Below are positions 23,322 to 32,281 of a stretch of DNA of 53,705 nucleotides, one piece after another. The stretch comes from Methylotenera_A sp031422335. GTDB taxonomy: Bacteria; Pseudomonadota; Gammaproteobacteria; Burkholderiales; Methylophilaceae. Made by a program: the position numbers and the translations under genes. The stretch spans positions 1 through 53,705 of the forward strand of contig JANOQW010000031.1 of the NCBI GenBank assembly GCA_031422335.1. Direction: 5' to 3'. The stretch's first letter is position 1. Each line of letters begins with the position of its first letter. The notes below the pieces were generated by a model. That model ran no database searches, was not told the DNA's origin, and saw only the letters and a program-made list of their open reading frames with translations.

Positions 23322-24728
23322 ATGGAACAAGTAATTTCACCAGCCAATCTGGTACCCCCAAGCCTCGCTCACGAAGTAAGCGAGGCAACACTCACAAACG
23401 CCAAAAATGATTCCAACATTAAAGGCTCTTCACCTGTTCAACAGTCTAATTCCAACGATAACAAGACTAAATCAATAAGATTCAAAATATCACGTAAAGA
23501 GGCTAGAAATTTACCTTTTGACGTTTATAACGCTTACGATAAGCCCGTAAAACTTGATGAAATTTTAGATGAAGTATCAAGCACAATTCGTGTCTTTGTC
23601 ATCATTGATAAAGTACAAGCGGATGCTGCAGCCTTATGGATTTTCCATACTTACGTTGTCGATTTGTTTGATACCTCACCTATCGCCATCATCAATGCAC
23701 CAGAGCGTGCTTGTGCCAAGACGTTATTTCAAACCATTTTGGCAGATCTTTCATGCAGGGCATTAATGGCTTCAAATGCCACACCATCTTCATTATTTCG
23801 TTCAATAGAATTGTGGATGGTGTCCATTTTCTTTGATGAAGTAGACACTTTTTTCAAAGACAACTCCGACATGGTTGGTATGGTAAATGCTGGCTATAAA
23901 TCAAAGGGTTTTGTGCTGAGAAGCGAAGCGATTGACGATTCATTTGAACCCCGTAAATTTTCTGTGTTTAGTGCGAAATCACTTGCTGGCATTGCCCTAG
24001 AAAAGCATTTGCCAGATTCAACCATGAGCCGTGGCATTGTTTTTAATATGCGTCGCAAGCTGGCTGGTGAAACTGTGACGCGTTTGCGTTATGCCGAACC
24101 TGGCTTATTTCCAAAACTATGTGCCAAACTAGAGCGTGCTGCTGATGACTATGAAGAAGCCATTCAAAAGGCTAGACCGGATTTACCGGATGCCTTGAGT
24201 GACCGAGCACAGGACAATTGGGAGCCTTTACTGGCGATCGCGAGTGTTGCAGGTGATGGGTGGCTTGAACGTGCTACCGAAGCGGCTTTAATACTGTCAT
24301 GCCAATCTAATGAAAAAGTCAGTACGGGCAATGAGTTACTTGCTGACATTCAATCCATCTTTGAAAAAAGAATGCGTAACAGTCAATCTGCCGAAAAGAT
24401 TAGTAGTGCAGATTTAATTGATGAACTAACTAAAATTGAGGATAGTCCTTGGGCGACCTATAACCACGGCCATCCTCTTTCACCAAGACAGCTTGCGACT
24501 CAGCTTTCTGTTTATGGCATTAAATCGAAAACTGTTCGTCTCGGCGCATTTGCCACGCCAAAAGGCTATGAATTAAGCCAGTTTGAAGATGTATTTGCAC
24601 GTTACCTTCACATTACAGATCAGTCCGCTAATACCGAAGACGCAACCTTATCTGATGCTATTCAAGATGGTCAAGCTCCTTCAATTAATCAAGTAACAAC
24701 ATTAGACAATGACGACCTATTTTCTTAA
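23322..24728 (+). CDS. DUF3631-type ATPase (replication-associated)
   Basis: 468-aa protein resembling the DUF3631 region of phage/plasmid primase-helicase proteins. About 60 polar residues precede KPVKLDEILDEVSSTIRVFVIID. A P-loop position is occupied by INAPERACAKTLFQTIL, and the Walker B segment is VSIFFDEVDTFFKDN, followed by FSAKSLAGI and MSRGIVFNMRRK. The P-loop lacks the canonical GK (AK instead), which is unusual but also seen as ERCGKT-type variants in the family. AAGGAAC lies upstream of the ATG. It is 23 bp upstream of the integrase ATG and probably cotranscribed. Confidence 0.8.
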   Translation: MEQVISPANLVPPSLAHEVSEATLTNAKNDSNIKGSSPVQQSNSNDNKTKSIRFKISRKEARNLPFDVYNAYDKPVKLDEILDEVSSTIRVFVIIDKVQADAAALWIFHTYVVDLFDTSPIAIINAPERACAKTLFQTILADLSCRALMASNATPSSLFRSIELWMVSIFFDEVDTFFKDNSDMVGMVNAGYKSKGFVLRSEAIDDSFEPRKFSVFSAKSLAGIALEKHLPDSTMSRGIVFNMRRKLAGETVTRLRYAEPGLFPKLCAKLERAADDYEEAIQKARPDLPDALSDRAQDNWEPLLAIASVAGDGWLERATEAALILSCQSNEKVSTGNELLADIQSIFEKRMRNSQSAEKISSADLIDELTKIEDSPWATYNHGHPLSPRQLATQLSVYGIKSKTVRLGAFATPKGYELSQFEDVFARYLHITDQSANTEDATLSDAIQDGQAPSINQVTTLDNDDLFS

Positions 24729-24751
24729 CTTTACCTTTGGAGGTGCTTTAC

Positions 24752-25954
24752 ATGGCTGTTATTAAACTTAATGCCAGTAGCTTGGCAACATTGAAATGCC
24801 CCGCTGGGAAGCGCCGTGTTGAATACTGCGACTCCGACACTGCTGGGCTCTACTTGCTGGTGAGTGAAACAGGGCAACGCACGTTCTATTGGCGCACTAA
24901 AGTGGATGGAAAAACCACTCATGTCAAAATCGGACGCATCTCTGACATCACGTTGGCAGAGGCACGTGCTGAAGTGAGGCGCTTAAAAGAGCAACAGTCA
25001 TCAGCTGCAAAACAAGGCAATTTATCGCTTGATGTAGTGCGTATTGAAACGATGACAATGAATGATCTCTGGGATGAGTATTACCCATTTGCACAATCTA
25101 CTGTGCCCAAATCGGTTAAGCGTTTAGAGCAGTTGTGGCGTCTCAGAATCAAGCCTCGTTTCGGTCATATGCTTTTGCGTGATATTAAGCTACGCCACAT
25201 ACAGACCTTTATGATGGACTTACGCAAAGAAAATTTGAGTGCTGCAACAGCAGATTATCATGCGGCTTTGTTGCGCAGGATGGGCAATATGGCAGTTCGC
25301 TGGGGCTATCTAGATGTCAATTTTGCAAAAGGCATTCAGCTATATCATGAGTTCAATGGTGTTGAAAATATTCTCACTGATGAGCAACTTAAAAAATTGC
25401 TGGAGGTTTTATATACTGATAGTAATCGCCCAATTTGTTTGCTGGCACTATTTTTACTTTCAACTGGTTGTCGTTTATCAGCCGCATTAACTGCTAAGTG
25501 GTTAGATATCAATGTTGATAACAAACTTTGGATTATGCCAGCTGCAAATTCCAAAAATAAACGCCAAAATTCTATCCCGCTATCGGATAGTGCTTTGGAG
25601 GTATTGAAACAGATTGCTAGGCAAGATGCTGATGTGTATGTATTTACTAATCGTAAAACTGGTACTAGATTTGTAAACACCTTTAAGCCTTGGGATCGCA
25701 TACGTAACAAAGCCGGTGTGCCTTTCCTTCGCAGCCACGATTTGCGCCACAGCTTCGCGACCTACTGTGTTAATAATGGTAGAAGCTTGTATGAGGTGTC
25801 TAAGTTGCTTTCACACGCAGACACTAGGACGACACAGCGGTATGCGCATTTGAGTGACAAGACTTTGTTGGAAGCTTCAAACTCTATCACTAGCAAAATT
25901 TCTGCTGTGATGCAGATGAAACCGAAGGAGATACTTACAGACGCAGTGGTTTGA
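24752..25954 (+). CDS. Tyrosine recombinase / integrase of the island
   Basis: 400-aa phage-type integrase. It has an arm-binding N-terminal domain (KCPAGKRRVEYCDSDTAGLYLLVSETG), a SAM-like core-binding domain (about 110-200) and a catalytic domain with the full set R (STGCRLSAAL), HxxR (HDLRHSFATY), H (LSHADT) and Y (QRYAHLS). GGAGG at 24739-24743 sets the ATG at 24752; the upstream TTG is not needed. It sits next to the distal att repeat (26326-26373) with arm-like repeats between, and is the obvious mediator of insertion at tRNA-Phe. Confidence 0.93.
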   Translation: MAVIKLNASSLATLKCPAGKRRVEYCDSDTAGLYLLVSETGQRTFYWRTKVDGKTTHVKIGRISDITLAEARAEVRRLKEQQSSAAKQGNLSLDVVRIETMTMNDLWDEYYPFAQSTVPKSVKRLEQLWRLRIKPRFGHMLLRDIKLRHIQTFMMDLRKENLSAATADYHAALLRRMGNMAVRWGYLDVNFAKGIQLYHEFNGVENILTDEQLKKLLEVLYTDSNRPICLLALFLLSTGCRLSAALTAKWLDINVDNKLWIMPAANSKNKRQNSIPLSDSALEVLKQIARQDADVYVFTNRKTGTRFVNTFKPWDRIRNKAGVPFLRSHDLRHSFATYCVNNGRSLYEVSKLLSHADTRTTQRYAHLSDKTLLEASNSITSKISAVMQMKPKEILTDAVV

Positions 25955-25984
25955 GTGTTGTTTGGTCACTGGGTAGCTCGGATG

Positions 25985-26219
25985 GTCGGTGCAAACCGGC
26001 TCAACTTGGCTACTTGGTGTGCCATATACTTGCAAACAGGGGACGGGTGAGGTAGAGGTATCAGTGCAAACTGATCTTCTGCCATTATCTTGCATTCAAT
26101 TTGGAACGAGATTTTTCAATATTTACTTAGGTTCGATTGCGGTCGTTCAGTCTAGGAAGTGATAACCGCATGAATTCAATCATAATTTACGAATAACTGT
26201 TGGTGATATCTATGCAAAC
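25985..26219. repeat. Iterated TGCAAAC motifs and twin hairpins (putative integrase arm sites)
   Basis: TGCAAAC occurs at 25990-25996, 26031-26037, 26065-26071 and 26213-26219, with a variant TGCATTC at 26091. Two of them form hairpin loops with identical GCAA but different stems (CGGT/ACCG and ATCAGT/ACTGAT) 75 bp apart. The position between integrase and att site suggests accessory integrase or excisionase binding sites. No gene is seen in 25955-26325. Confidence 0.55.
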
Positions 26220-26325
26220 AAGTTCGGTATTTAGGTTCGGTTACAGCTAAGAAATATGCTCCTGTTAGCAAAAAAAGTTTAGTTTTCTTGTACTTATTTT
26301 GTTAGTTTTGGGGTAGCTGAGGTGT

Positions 26326-26373
26326 ATTGAAAATCCGCGTGTCACAGGTTCGATTCCCGTCCCGGCCACCAAT
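26326..26373 (+). repeat. Distal attachment site (att repeat, right; partial tRNA-Phe)
   Basis: 48-bp exact copy of 11794-11841. It contains only the 3' part of tRNA-Phe from the anticodon loop onward, so it is not a functional tRNA. It marks the right end of the island. Confidence 0.92.
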
Positions 26374-26379
26374 AAGATT

Positions 26380-26406
26380 AAGCCTTACATCGCTGTAAGG
26401 CTTTTT
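26380..26406 (+). terminator. Terminator beyond the distal att site
   Basis: AAGCCTTACA pairs with TGTAAGGCTT around TCGC, followed by a T run. It is probably the original tRNA-Phe terminator displaced by island insertion. Confidence 0.8.
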
Positions 26407-26563
26407 CATTTTTAGCGTACCTTTTTAACTTAGCTATTCAACATACTTTGGCCTAATCGTAGCTTACAAACTCAGTGTTTTAAATTAGCGAATCTAATAC
26501 TCAATTAACGCCTTCACATCCAATGTTTCATGTGTACAATATTAATATTATTTAAGGTTCGCC

Positions 26564-26887
26564 ATGAAAAGTTATTCTGAAATTGAAGCAAGTGATTTAT
26601 TTGATCACATTAACAAACCAAAAGTATTGTTGGTTGATGTGCGTAATGACGACGAAGTAGCGCGCGGTGTGATACCAGGTGCGCTGCATATTCAGCTTTC
26701 TATGTTGCCTTTGCAATACGAAAAATTGATGCATGCAAGCTCAGTGGTGTTTTATTGTCACAGCGGCATACGCTCTGCACATGCCGCCGATTTTGCTGTG
26801 AGTAAAGGTGTGAATGATGTATTTAACCTCATTGGCGGTGTAGTGGCGTGGGGCAAAGCGGGTTATACGTTAAGCCAAAAAAAATAA
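26564..26887 (+). CDS. Single-domain rhodanese-like sulfurtransferase
   Basis: 107-aa rhodanese domain: VLLVDVRNDDEVARGVIPGALHI, then the active-site loop FYCHSGIRSA with the catalytic Cys, and a C-terminal GGVVAWGKAGY. It accepts or donates persulfide sulfur. AAGG lies 6 nt before the ATG. It heads a three-gene Rhd-TusA-DsrE2 set, an arrangement known from sulfur-trafficking clusters in sulfur oxidisers and other proteobacteria. Confidence 0.92.
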   Translation: MKSYSEIEASDLFDHINKPKVLLVDVRNDDEVARGVIPGALHIQLSMLPLQYEKLMHASSVVFYCHSGIRSAHAADFAVSKGVNDVFNLIGGVVAWGKAGYTLSQKK

Positions 26888-26915
26888 ATCTGATTAAAGC
26901 TCTATAAGGATAATC

Positions 26916-27152
26916 ATGGAATTTGATAAAGAATGTGATGCGCGCAAGTTAAATTGTCCGTTACCTATTTTGCGCTGCAAAAAAAGTCTAAGTGAAATTG
27001 AGCCTGCGCAAACCTTAAAAATTATAGCCACTGACCCAGGTTCGGTGAAAGATTTTCAGGCTTTTTGTAAACAAACTGGCCACGAGTTACTGCAGCTGGA
27101 CCAAGTAGATAGCGAATTTATCTTTTACATCAAAAAGCGCGCTGATGCCTAA
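26916..27152 (+). CDS. TusA-family sulfur carrier
   Basis: 78-aa protein with the family motif LNCPLPILRCKKSL (CPxP, sulfur-accepting Cys at residue about 14) and the small alpha/beta fold ending in the strand FIFYIKKR. It passes persulfide sulfur between rhodanese and DsrE-type partners or to thiolation and molybdenum cofactor pathways. AAGGATA precedes the ATG; 28 bp after the rhodanese gene. Confidence 0.92.
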   Translation: MEFDKECDARKLNCPLPILRCKKSLSEIEPAQTLKIIATDPGSVKDFQAFCKQTGHELLQLDQVDSEFIFYIKKRADA

Positions 27153-27157
27153 CTTAC

Positions 27158-27625
27158 ATGCCTAAAAAGCTCGCTCTAATCGCCTCTAAAGGCACGCTCG
27201 ATTGGGCGTATCCGCCTTTCATTTTGGCATCTACCGCTGCTGCGTTAGATTACGAAGTGCAAATCTTCTTTACTTTTTACGGCCTTACTTTGCTTAAAAA
27301 AGATTTAAGTGACATGAAGGTATCGCCGCTGGGTAACCCCGCCATGCCCATGCCGGTGCCGATGCCAAATTTGGTGCAAATGATTCCCGGTATGGAAAGC
27401 ATGGCGACCATGATGATGAAACAAAAAATTGCCAGTAAGGGCGTGGCTAGTATTGAAGATTTACGCAGTGCATGTATTGAAAGTGGCGTGAAACTGATTG
27501 CTTGCCAAATGACGGTGGATTTATTTGATTTTAAAAAGACTGATTTTATTGATGAGATTGAATATGGTGGTGCGGCCACGTTTTTTGAATTTGCTGGTGA
27601 ATCAGACGTCAATTTGTTTATTTAG
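27158..27625 (+). CDS. DsrE2-like sulfurtransferase
   Basis: 155-aa DsrE/DsrF-like protein: MPKKLALIASKGTLDWAYPPFILA, a Met/Pro-rich loop (GNPAMPMPVPMPNL), and the motif LIACQMTVDLF with the conserved candidate active-site Cys. It starts 5 nt after tusA. In known clusters DsrE2 exchanges sulfur with TusA and rhodanese. The Met/Pro-rich stretch is typical of DsrE2 rather than DsrE of the DsrEFH complex. Confidence 0.88.
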   Translation: MPKKLALIASKGTLDWAYPPFILASTAAALDYEVQIFFTFYGLTLLKKDLSDMKVSPLGNPAMPMPVPMPNLVQMIPGMESMATMMMKQKIASKGVASIEDLRSACIESGVKLIACQMTVDLFDFKKTDFIDEIEYGGAATFFEFAGESDVNLFI

Positions 27626-27649
27626 TTAATTAATTAAAACTGTAAAAAT

Positions 27650-27688
27650 ATGCTCTGGGAGCCTCATGGATATTGGCTGATAGGGCAT
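27650..27688. repeat. 39-nt palindromic repeat, copy 2
   Basis: Intergenic between convergent dsrE2 and the BFD gene, in reverse orientation (ATGCTCT ... TGGATATTGGC ... AGGGCAT). Same 39-nt length as the other copies. Confidence 0.85.
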
Positions 27689-27715
27689 CTGTTATTAAAC
27701 AATTTATTAAAAGTA

Positions 27716-27949
27716 CTAAGTTTTTTTTAGTTCTTCTAATGCGCGCACAAATTCTGAAATATCCCACTCGCAACCGCTACAACCCGTATTAACGCCAGTC
27801 CATTGCGAAATCGCCTCAAAATCTTTGCCTTGCATGACTAAATCGTAAATTTTGCCTCTTGTAGTGCCGCTGCAGGCACACATAATTTCATCTGCCTGGT
27901 TATCAAGAGTTGCGTTGTCTTTTGCTGAAGTATCTTTTCCTGTGGTCAC
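27716..27949 (-). CDS. BFD-like [2Fe-2S] protein
   Basis: 77-aa protein with the BFD cysteine pattern CACSG (CxC) and GCSGC (CxxC) 32 residues later, expected to bind a 2Fe-2S cluster. BFD proteins are bacterioferritin-associated ferredoxins or domains of nitrite reductases and related flavoproteins. The N-terminal 20 residues are polar. Start is GTG, 1 nt after the valS stop, indicating translational coupling. Confidence 0.85.
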   Translation of the reverse strand: MTTGKDTSAKDNATLDNQADEIMCACSGTTRGKIYDLVMQGKDFEAISQWTGVNTGCSGCEWDISEFVRALEELKKT

Positions 27950-27950
27950 A

Positions 27951-30950
27951 TTAGTTTAGCTTGGCTAATTGCGCTTTTAGTTTCTCTAAACTGGCACTAA
28001 ATTCCGCCACGCGTGCTTTTTCTTGCGCGACCACTTCGGCAGGCGCGCGTGCCACAAAACTTTCGTTGTTCAATTTGCCATTGGCTTTGCCTATCTCACC
28101 TTGTAAACGTGCCACTTCTTTGCTGATACGCTCAATTTCCGCAGCCACATCAATCTCTACTTTTAACATCAATTTAAAGTCATTCACCAGCATGACAGGC
28201 GCATCAGCTTCTGGCAATTCAGCAACAATCGTGACTTCTTCCAATTTGGCTAGCGCCTTTAAATATGGTGCATAGGCTTGTAACTGTGTTGCATCGCCAG
28301 TGGCAATTAAAGGCACGCGCGCGGCGGGTGAGATGCCCATTTCACCGCGCAAACTGCGGCAGGTATCGACCATTTGTTTTAATTGTGCCACCCATGCTTC
28401 ACACGCTTCATCCAATTTATCTAGCTGTGCCTTGGGGTATGGTTGAAGCATAATGCTTGGTTTATTTACACCTGTCATGGGCGCAATGGTTTGCCAAATC
28501 TCTTCAGTAATAAACGGCATAATCGGGTGCGCTAAACGTAAAATGGTTTCTAAAACTCTTAACAAAGTACGTCTAGTCGCGCGTTTTTCAGCATCATCTC
28601 CATTTTGAATTTGCACTTTGGCTAGCTCTAAATACCAATCGCAATATTCATCCCACACAAATTCGTAAATGGCTTTTGCAGCTAGGTCAAAGCGGTAGTC
28701 AGCAAAGGCTTTTTCTACGTCAGCTTCTGTACGTTGCAAAATACTCACTATCCAGCGGTCAGCCTGGCTAAACTTACGCCCGCCTTCACCGCAACTGGCG
28801 GCATCAAAGCCGTTGTCTTGAGGCGTTCCATCTTCTTTTTGTGTATTCATCAACACAAAACGGGTGGCGTTCCACAATTTGTTGCAGAAATTTCGATAGC
28901 CATCGCAGCGTTGCAAATCAAACTTAATGTCGCGACCTGGGCTTGCTAACGCGGCGAATGTGAATCTAAGTGCGTCAGTTCCGTAAGCATTAATGCCATC
29001 AGGAAACTCTTTACGCGTATGCTTCTCGATTTTTGGCGCGTCTTTCGGGTTCATTAAACCGGTGGTACGCTTTTTGATTAAATCGTCCAGCGAAATACCA
29101 TCAATTAAATCAATCGGGTCAAGCACATTGCCTTTAGATTTACTCATCTTTTGGCCTTCAGCATCGCGAATCAGGCCATGTACATACACATGCTTAAACG
29201 GAATTTTGCCAGTGATATGTTTCGTCATCATCACCATACGTGCCACCCAGAAGAAAATAATGTCAAAACCAGTCACCAACACGCTAGAAGGCAAATATTG
29301 CTGCAAGGCAAGATTGGCGTCATCTTTGGCTTTGTCGCCAGTCCAATCTAGGGTTGAGAACGGCCATAGCGCAGATGAGTACCAAGTATCTAGTACGTCA
29401 TTGTCACGTTTTAAGTTACCTGTATAGCCGTCGCTTGCTGCCAATGTTTTTGCTTCAGCTTCATCATGCGCTACATAGATTTTGCCGCTATCGCTGTACC
29501 AAGCTGGGATTTGATGCCCCCACCACAACTGGCGAGAGATACACCAGTCTTGAATATTATTGAGCCATTGGTTATAGGTATTCACCCAGTTTTCTGGGTA
29601 AAACTTAATTTCACCACTCGCCACTACATCCAGTGCAGGCTTAGTAATAGCTAACAGACCACCTTTCCCAGGCTTGCCATCACGTCTTTTTTCTTCTGTT
29701 AAATCTACAAACCATTGGTCTGTCAGCATGGGCTCAATAACCACGCCAGTACGGTCACCACGCGGCACTTTAAGTTTATGTTTTTCGGTTTTAACTAGAT
29801 AGCCTTGAGCTTCTAAGTCAGCAACAATAAGTTTGCGTGCTTCAAAGCGGTCTTTTTCTTGATATGCCTCAGGAATACCAATATCACCTGCCAATGGATT
29901 TATGCTATGTGCGCCACCAATCTTCCCACCATCAGGTAACTCGGCAATGTAATTAAACTCAAGTTCCCCGCCTGCAGGAACAAAATTGTTAATTACTTTG
30001 CCATCGAGAGTGAAAATATTAGTTTGGCTTAAACCATGTCGCTGCCCCACAGCATAGTCATTAAAATCGTGTGCTGGCGTCACCTTCACCACACCAGTAC
30101 CAAACTCGCGGTCAACATACGCATCCGCAATAATTCCAATTTTACGGTTACATAACGGGATGCTAATCCTCTTACCTATAAGGTGCTTGTAGCGCTCATC
30201 TTCCGGATGCACCATAACAGCCTCATCGCCCAGCATTGTCTCTGGACGGGTTGTGGCGACAGTTAAATGCGTCAAACCCTTAACTGTATCCGGTTCAACA
30301 AGCGGATAGTTGATGTGCCACATAAAGCCATCTTCTTCTTCTTGCACCACTTCTAAATCTGAAACGGCTGTGCCGAGTTTTACATCCCAATTGACGAGTC
30401 TTTTTCCTCTGTAAATCAAGCCTTCGTTATACAAACGTACAAAAGTTTCGGTCACAGTTTTGTTGAGGCCTTCGTCCATGGTGAAGCGCTCGCGCGACCA
30501 GTCTGGTGAAGTACCTAAGCGACGCATTTGCTGCGTAATCGTACCGCCGGAATACTCTTTCCACTCCCACACTTTTTCTAAAAATTTCTCACGCCCTAAG
30601 TCGTGACGGCTTACTCCTTGCGCGTCTAACTGACGCTCCACCACAATCTGCGTCGCGATACCAGCGTGGTCTGTGCCCGGCTGCCACAACGTGTTATCGC
30701 CGCGCATGCGGTGATAACGTGTAAGTGCGTCCATTAGCGTTTGGTTGAAACCATGCCCCATATGCAACGTGCCAGTGACGTTGGGTGGTGGTAACAGAAT
30801 GCAGAAATTTTCTTTGATTGCTGGATTTAAGCCAGCAGCGTAATAGCCGTTTTGTTCCCAAAACGCGTACCATTTGGCCTCGATGGTTTTGGGGTCGAAG
30901 GATTTTGCCAGCTCTTGATTTGATAAGTCTTGATTTGTAGATGTTGTCAT
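27951..30950 (-). CDS. valS: Valyl-tRNA synthetase
   Basis: 999-aa class Ia synthetase. Signatures: PPPNVTGTLHMGHG (HIGH motif, about residues 53-66), the CP1 editing domain with TTRPETMLGDEAV, WCISRQLWWGHQIPAWY, and KMSKSKGNVLDP (KMSKS). The C-terminal coiled coil (about 930-999), characteristic of ValRS, distinguishes it from IleRS and LeuRS. Length is in the expected 870-1000 range. Confidence 0.97.
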   Translation of the reverse strand: MTTSTNQDLSNQELAKSFDPKTIEAKWYAFWEQNGYYAAGLNPAIKENFCILLPPPNVTGTLHMGHGFNQTLMDALTRYHRMRGDNTLWQPGTDHAGIATQIVVERQLDAQGVSRHDLGREKFLEKVWEWKEYSGGTITQQMRRLGTSPDWSRERFTMDEGLNKTVTETFVRLYNEGLIYRGKRLVNWDVKLGTAVSDLEVVQEEEDGFMWHINYPLVEPDTVKGLTHLTVATTRPETMLGDEAVMVHPEDERYKHLIGKRISIPLCNRKIGIIADAYVDREFGTGVVKVTPAHDFNDYAVGQRHGLSQTNIFTLDGKVINNFVPAGGELEFNYIAELPDGGKIGGAHSINPLAGDIGIPEAYQEKDRFEARKLIVADLEAQGYLVKTEKHKLKVPRGDRTGVVIEPMLTDQWFVDLTEEKRRDGKPGKGGLLAITKPALDVVASGEIKFYPENWVNTYNQWLNNIQDWCISRQLWWGHQIPAWYSDSGKIYVAHDEAEAKTLAASDGYTGNLKRDNDVLDTWYSSALWPFSTLDWTGDKAKDDANLALQQYLPSSVLVTGFDIIFFWVARMVMMTKHITGKIPFKHVYVHGLIRDAEGQKMSKSKGNVLDPIDLIDGISLDDLIKKRTTGLMNPKDAPKIEKHTRKEFPDGINAYGTDALRFTFAALASPGRDIKFDLQRCDGYRNFCNKLWNATRFVLMNTQKEDGTPQDNGFDAASCGEGGRKFSQADRWIVSILQRTEADVEKAFADYRFDLAAKAIYEFVWDEYCDWYLELAKVQIQNGDDAEKRATRRTLLRVLETILRLAHPIMPFITEEIWQTIAPMTGVNKPSIMLQPYPKAQLDKLDEACEAWVAQLKQMVDTCRSLRGEMGISPAARVPLIATGDATQLQAYAPYLKALAKLEEVTIVAELPEADAPVMLVNDFKLMLKVEIDVAAEIERISKEVARLQGEIGKANGKLNNESFVARAPAEVVAQEKARVAEFSASLEKLKAQLAKLN

Positions 30951-31045
30951 GCCAATATTTTAACATAGGCTAGTGACGCGATAAGCGCTAGAAAAACAGC
31001 ACTTTAAAAATTAAATATTTATTAGTTAAGCAATTCCTTGTAATT

Positions 31046-32281
31046 TTACAGCTTTTGGCTCACCTGCTCGCCAAACAACTCTACGCCAACCTTATCCCAA
31101 TAGCGGCTAAAGCGTTTTAAGCGCTTTTCACTGATTTCAGATTCGGCAAACTTAATCTCTGATATATATTGTGTATTAAATGGCTCCAGCATGGCTTTTA
31201 CTTGTTGATTCGGCGTATCTTGGGTAAAAATTTGGCCTACGCCTCGCTCTTTTAAAACGGCAGCGCTATCGCCAATCCATACTTCTACATCCTGTAGCTC
31301 ATTCAAGCAATCGGCCACAAACTGCAAACGCTTAAGCGGCCATTTTCCGTGCAATAAATCATCGAACACAAAAATTTTGGGCATTGATCGACGCAACAGT
31401 GGGTGCGCCGACGACAACATTTCATCGTGTACAAAAATAGCCACCGCTTGGTGCGTGGACATGGCAGATTTTTCTGGCATGAGCACGCGGTGTACTTTGG
31501 CAGATGCTGGTGTTTCTGAAAATAACTGCTCTTTCAATTGCTCGTAACTGGCATCGAATGGGCACTTTACCTTGCACGTTGCGCAATATTTGTCGCCAGT
31601 AAAACGGCTTAAATTCTCTTTGTTAAAATAATAAGGTTTGCTGCCAAATAGCGATGCCACCCACTGCCAAGAAAGGTGGTTAGACGCTTTGTCGCCGTCT
31701 AGCAAATAATTTTCAAACCAATCGGCAGCTTCGCGCCAATCGACCTTAAGCCAATGCACCACATAAGCGGCAAACCACATACGTGCGTGGTTGTGCACAT
31801 AGCCATCCAGCGTTAAATCGCGAATCACGCCATCCATACACGGCAAGCCAGTAATGCCTTGGCGAATAAAATCGGGTAGTAACTTATCGCCCAATGCAAC
31901 TTTGGGGTCTTCAATATCGCTAAAAATATCATTGCCCAGCTCATACCACACGCGCCGCCAGTAATCGCGCCAGGCTAGCTCTTGCACAAATTTTTCGGAT
32001 TGTGCACCATACTTGTTGCGCACATTATCCGAGGCTTCTTTTAGCGTGACGCAACCATGCCGAAAATAAGGTGAAAGTTTTGAAACCGCACCATTTAAAA
32101 AGTTACGATTACGCGAATAAGCAACAACATCCAGGGTGTTAATGCGCTTTTGTGCCTCTTGCCTACCGCCAGGCCAATCATCGCCCAAGGCGGTGCCAAT
32201 GGCTGCTGGAAACATGCGGCGTATGTATTGCAGACGCTCTGTACGCTCGGCTGGGATAGTCAGTTTAAAAGATTTGTTCAT
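31046..32281 (-). CDS. Photolyase/cryptochrome-like protein, probably circularly permuted
   Basis: 411-aa protein. Residues about 36-225 are the helical FAD-binding domain (GGRQEAQKRINTLDVVAYSRNRN; SKLSPYFRHGCVTLKEA; YVHNHARMWFAAYVVHWL; DGDKASNHLSWQWVAS). A CxxCxxxC cluster follows at 233-240. Residues about 278-370 (AVAIFVHDEMLSSAHPLL, KIFVFDD, KRLQFVADCLNEL, VWIGDSAAVL, IFTQDTP) resemble the Rossmann antenna domain that lies at the N-terminus in ordinary photolyases. The order is thus reversed. The ATG follows the photolyase-family stop with no gap, so the two are translated together. DNA repair or light sensing are both possible. Confidence 0.75.
   Translation of the reverse strand: MNKSFKLTIPAERTERLQYIRRMFPAAIGTALGDDWPGGRQEAQKRINTLDVVAYSRNRNFLNGAVSKLSPYFRHGCVTLKEASDNVRNKYGAQSEKFVQELAWRDYWRRVWYELGNDIFSDIEDPKVALGDKLLPDFIRQGITGLPCMDGVIRDLTLDGYVHNHARMWFAAYVVHWLKVDWREAADWFENYLLDGDKASNHLSWQWVASLFGSKPYYFNKENLSRFTGDKYCATCKVKCPFDASYEQLKEQLFSETPASAKVHRVLMPEKSAMSTHQAVAIFVHDEMLSSAHPLLRRSMPKIFVFDDLLHGKWPLKRLQFVADCLNELQDVEVWIGDSAAVLKERGVGQIFTQDTPNQQVKAMLEPFNTQYISEIKFAESEISEKRLKRFSRYWDKVGVELFGEQVSQKL

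Noticed and set aside
25955..26325. CRISPR array suggested by iterated TGCAAAC motifs
   Set aside because: The motifs are only 7 nt and irregularly spaced, with no repeat-spacer pattern and no cas genes.
26326..26373. Second tRNA-Phe
   Set aside because: Only the 3' half from the anticodon loop is present; it is the att repeat, not a functional tRNA.
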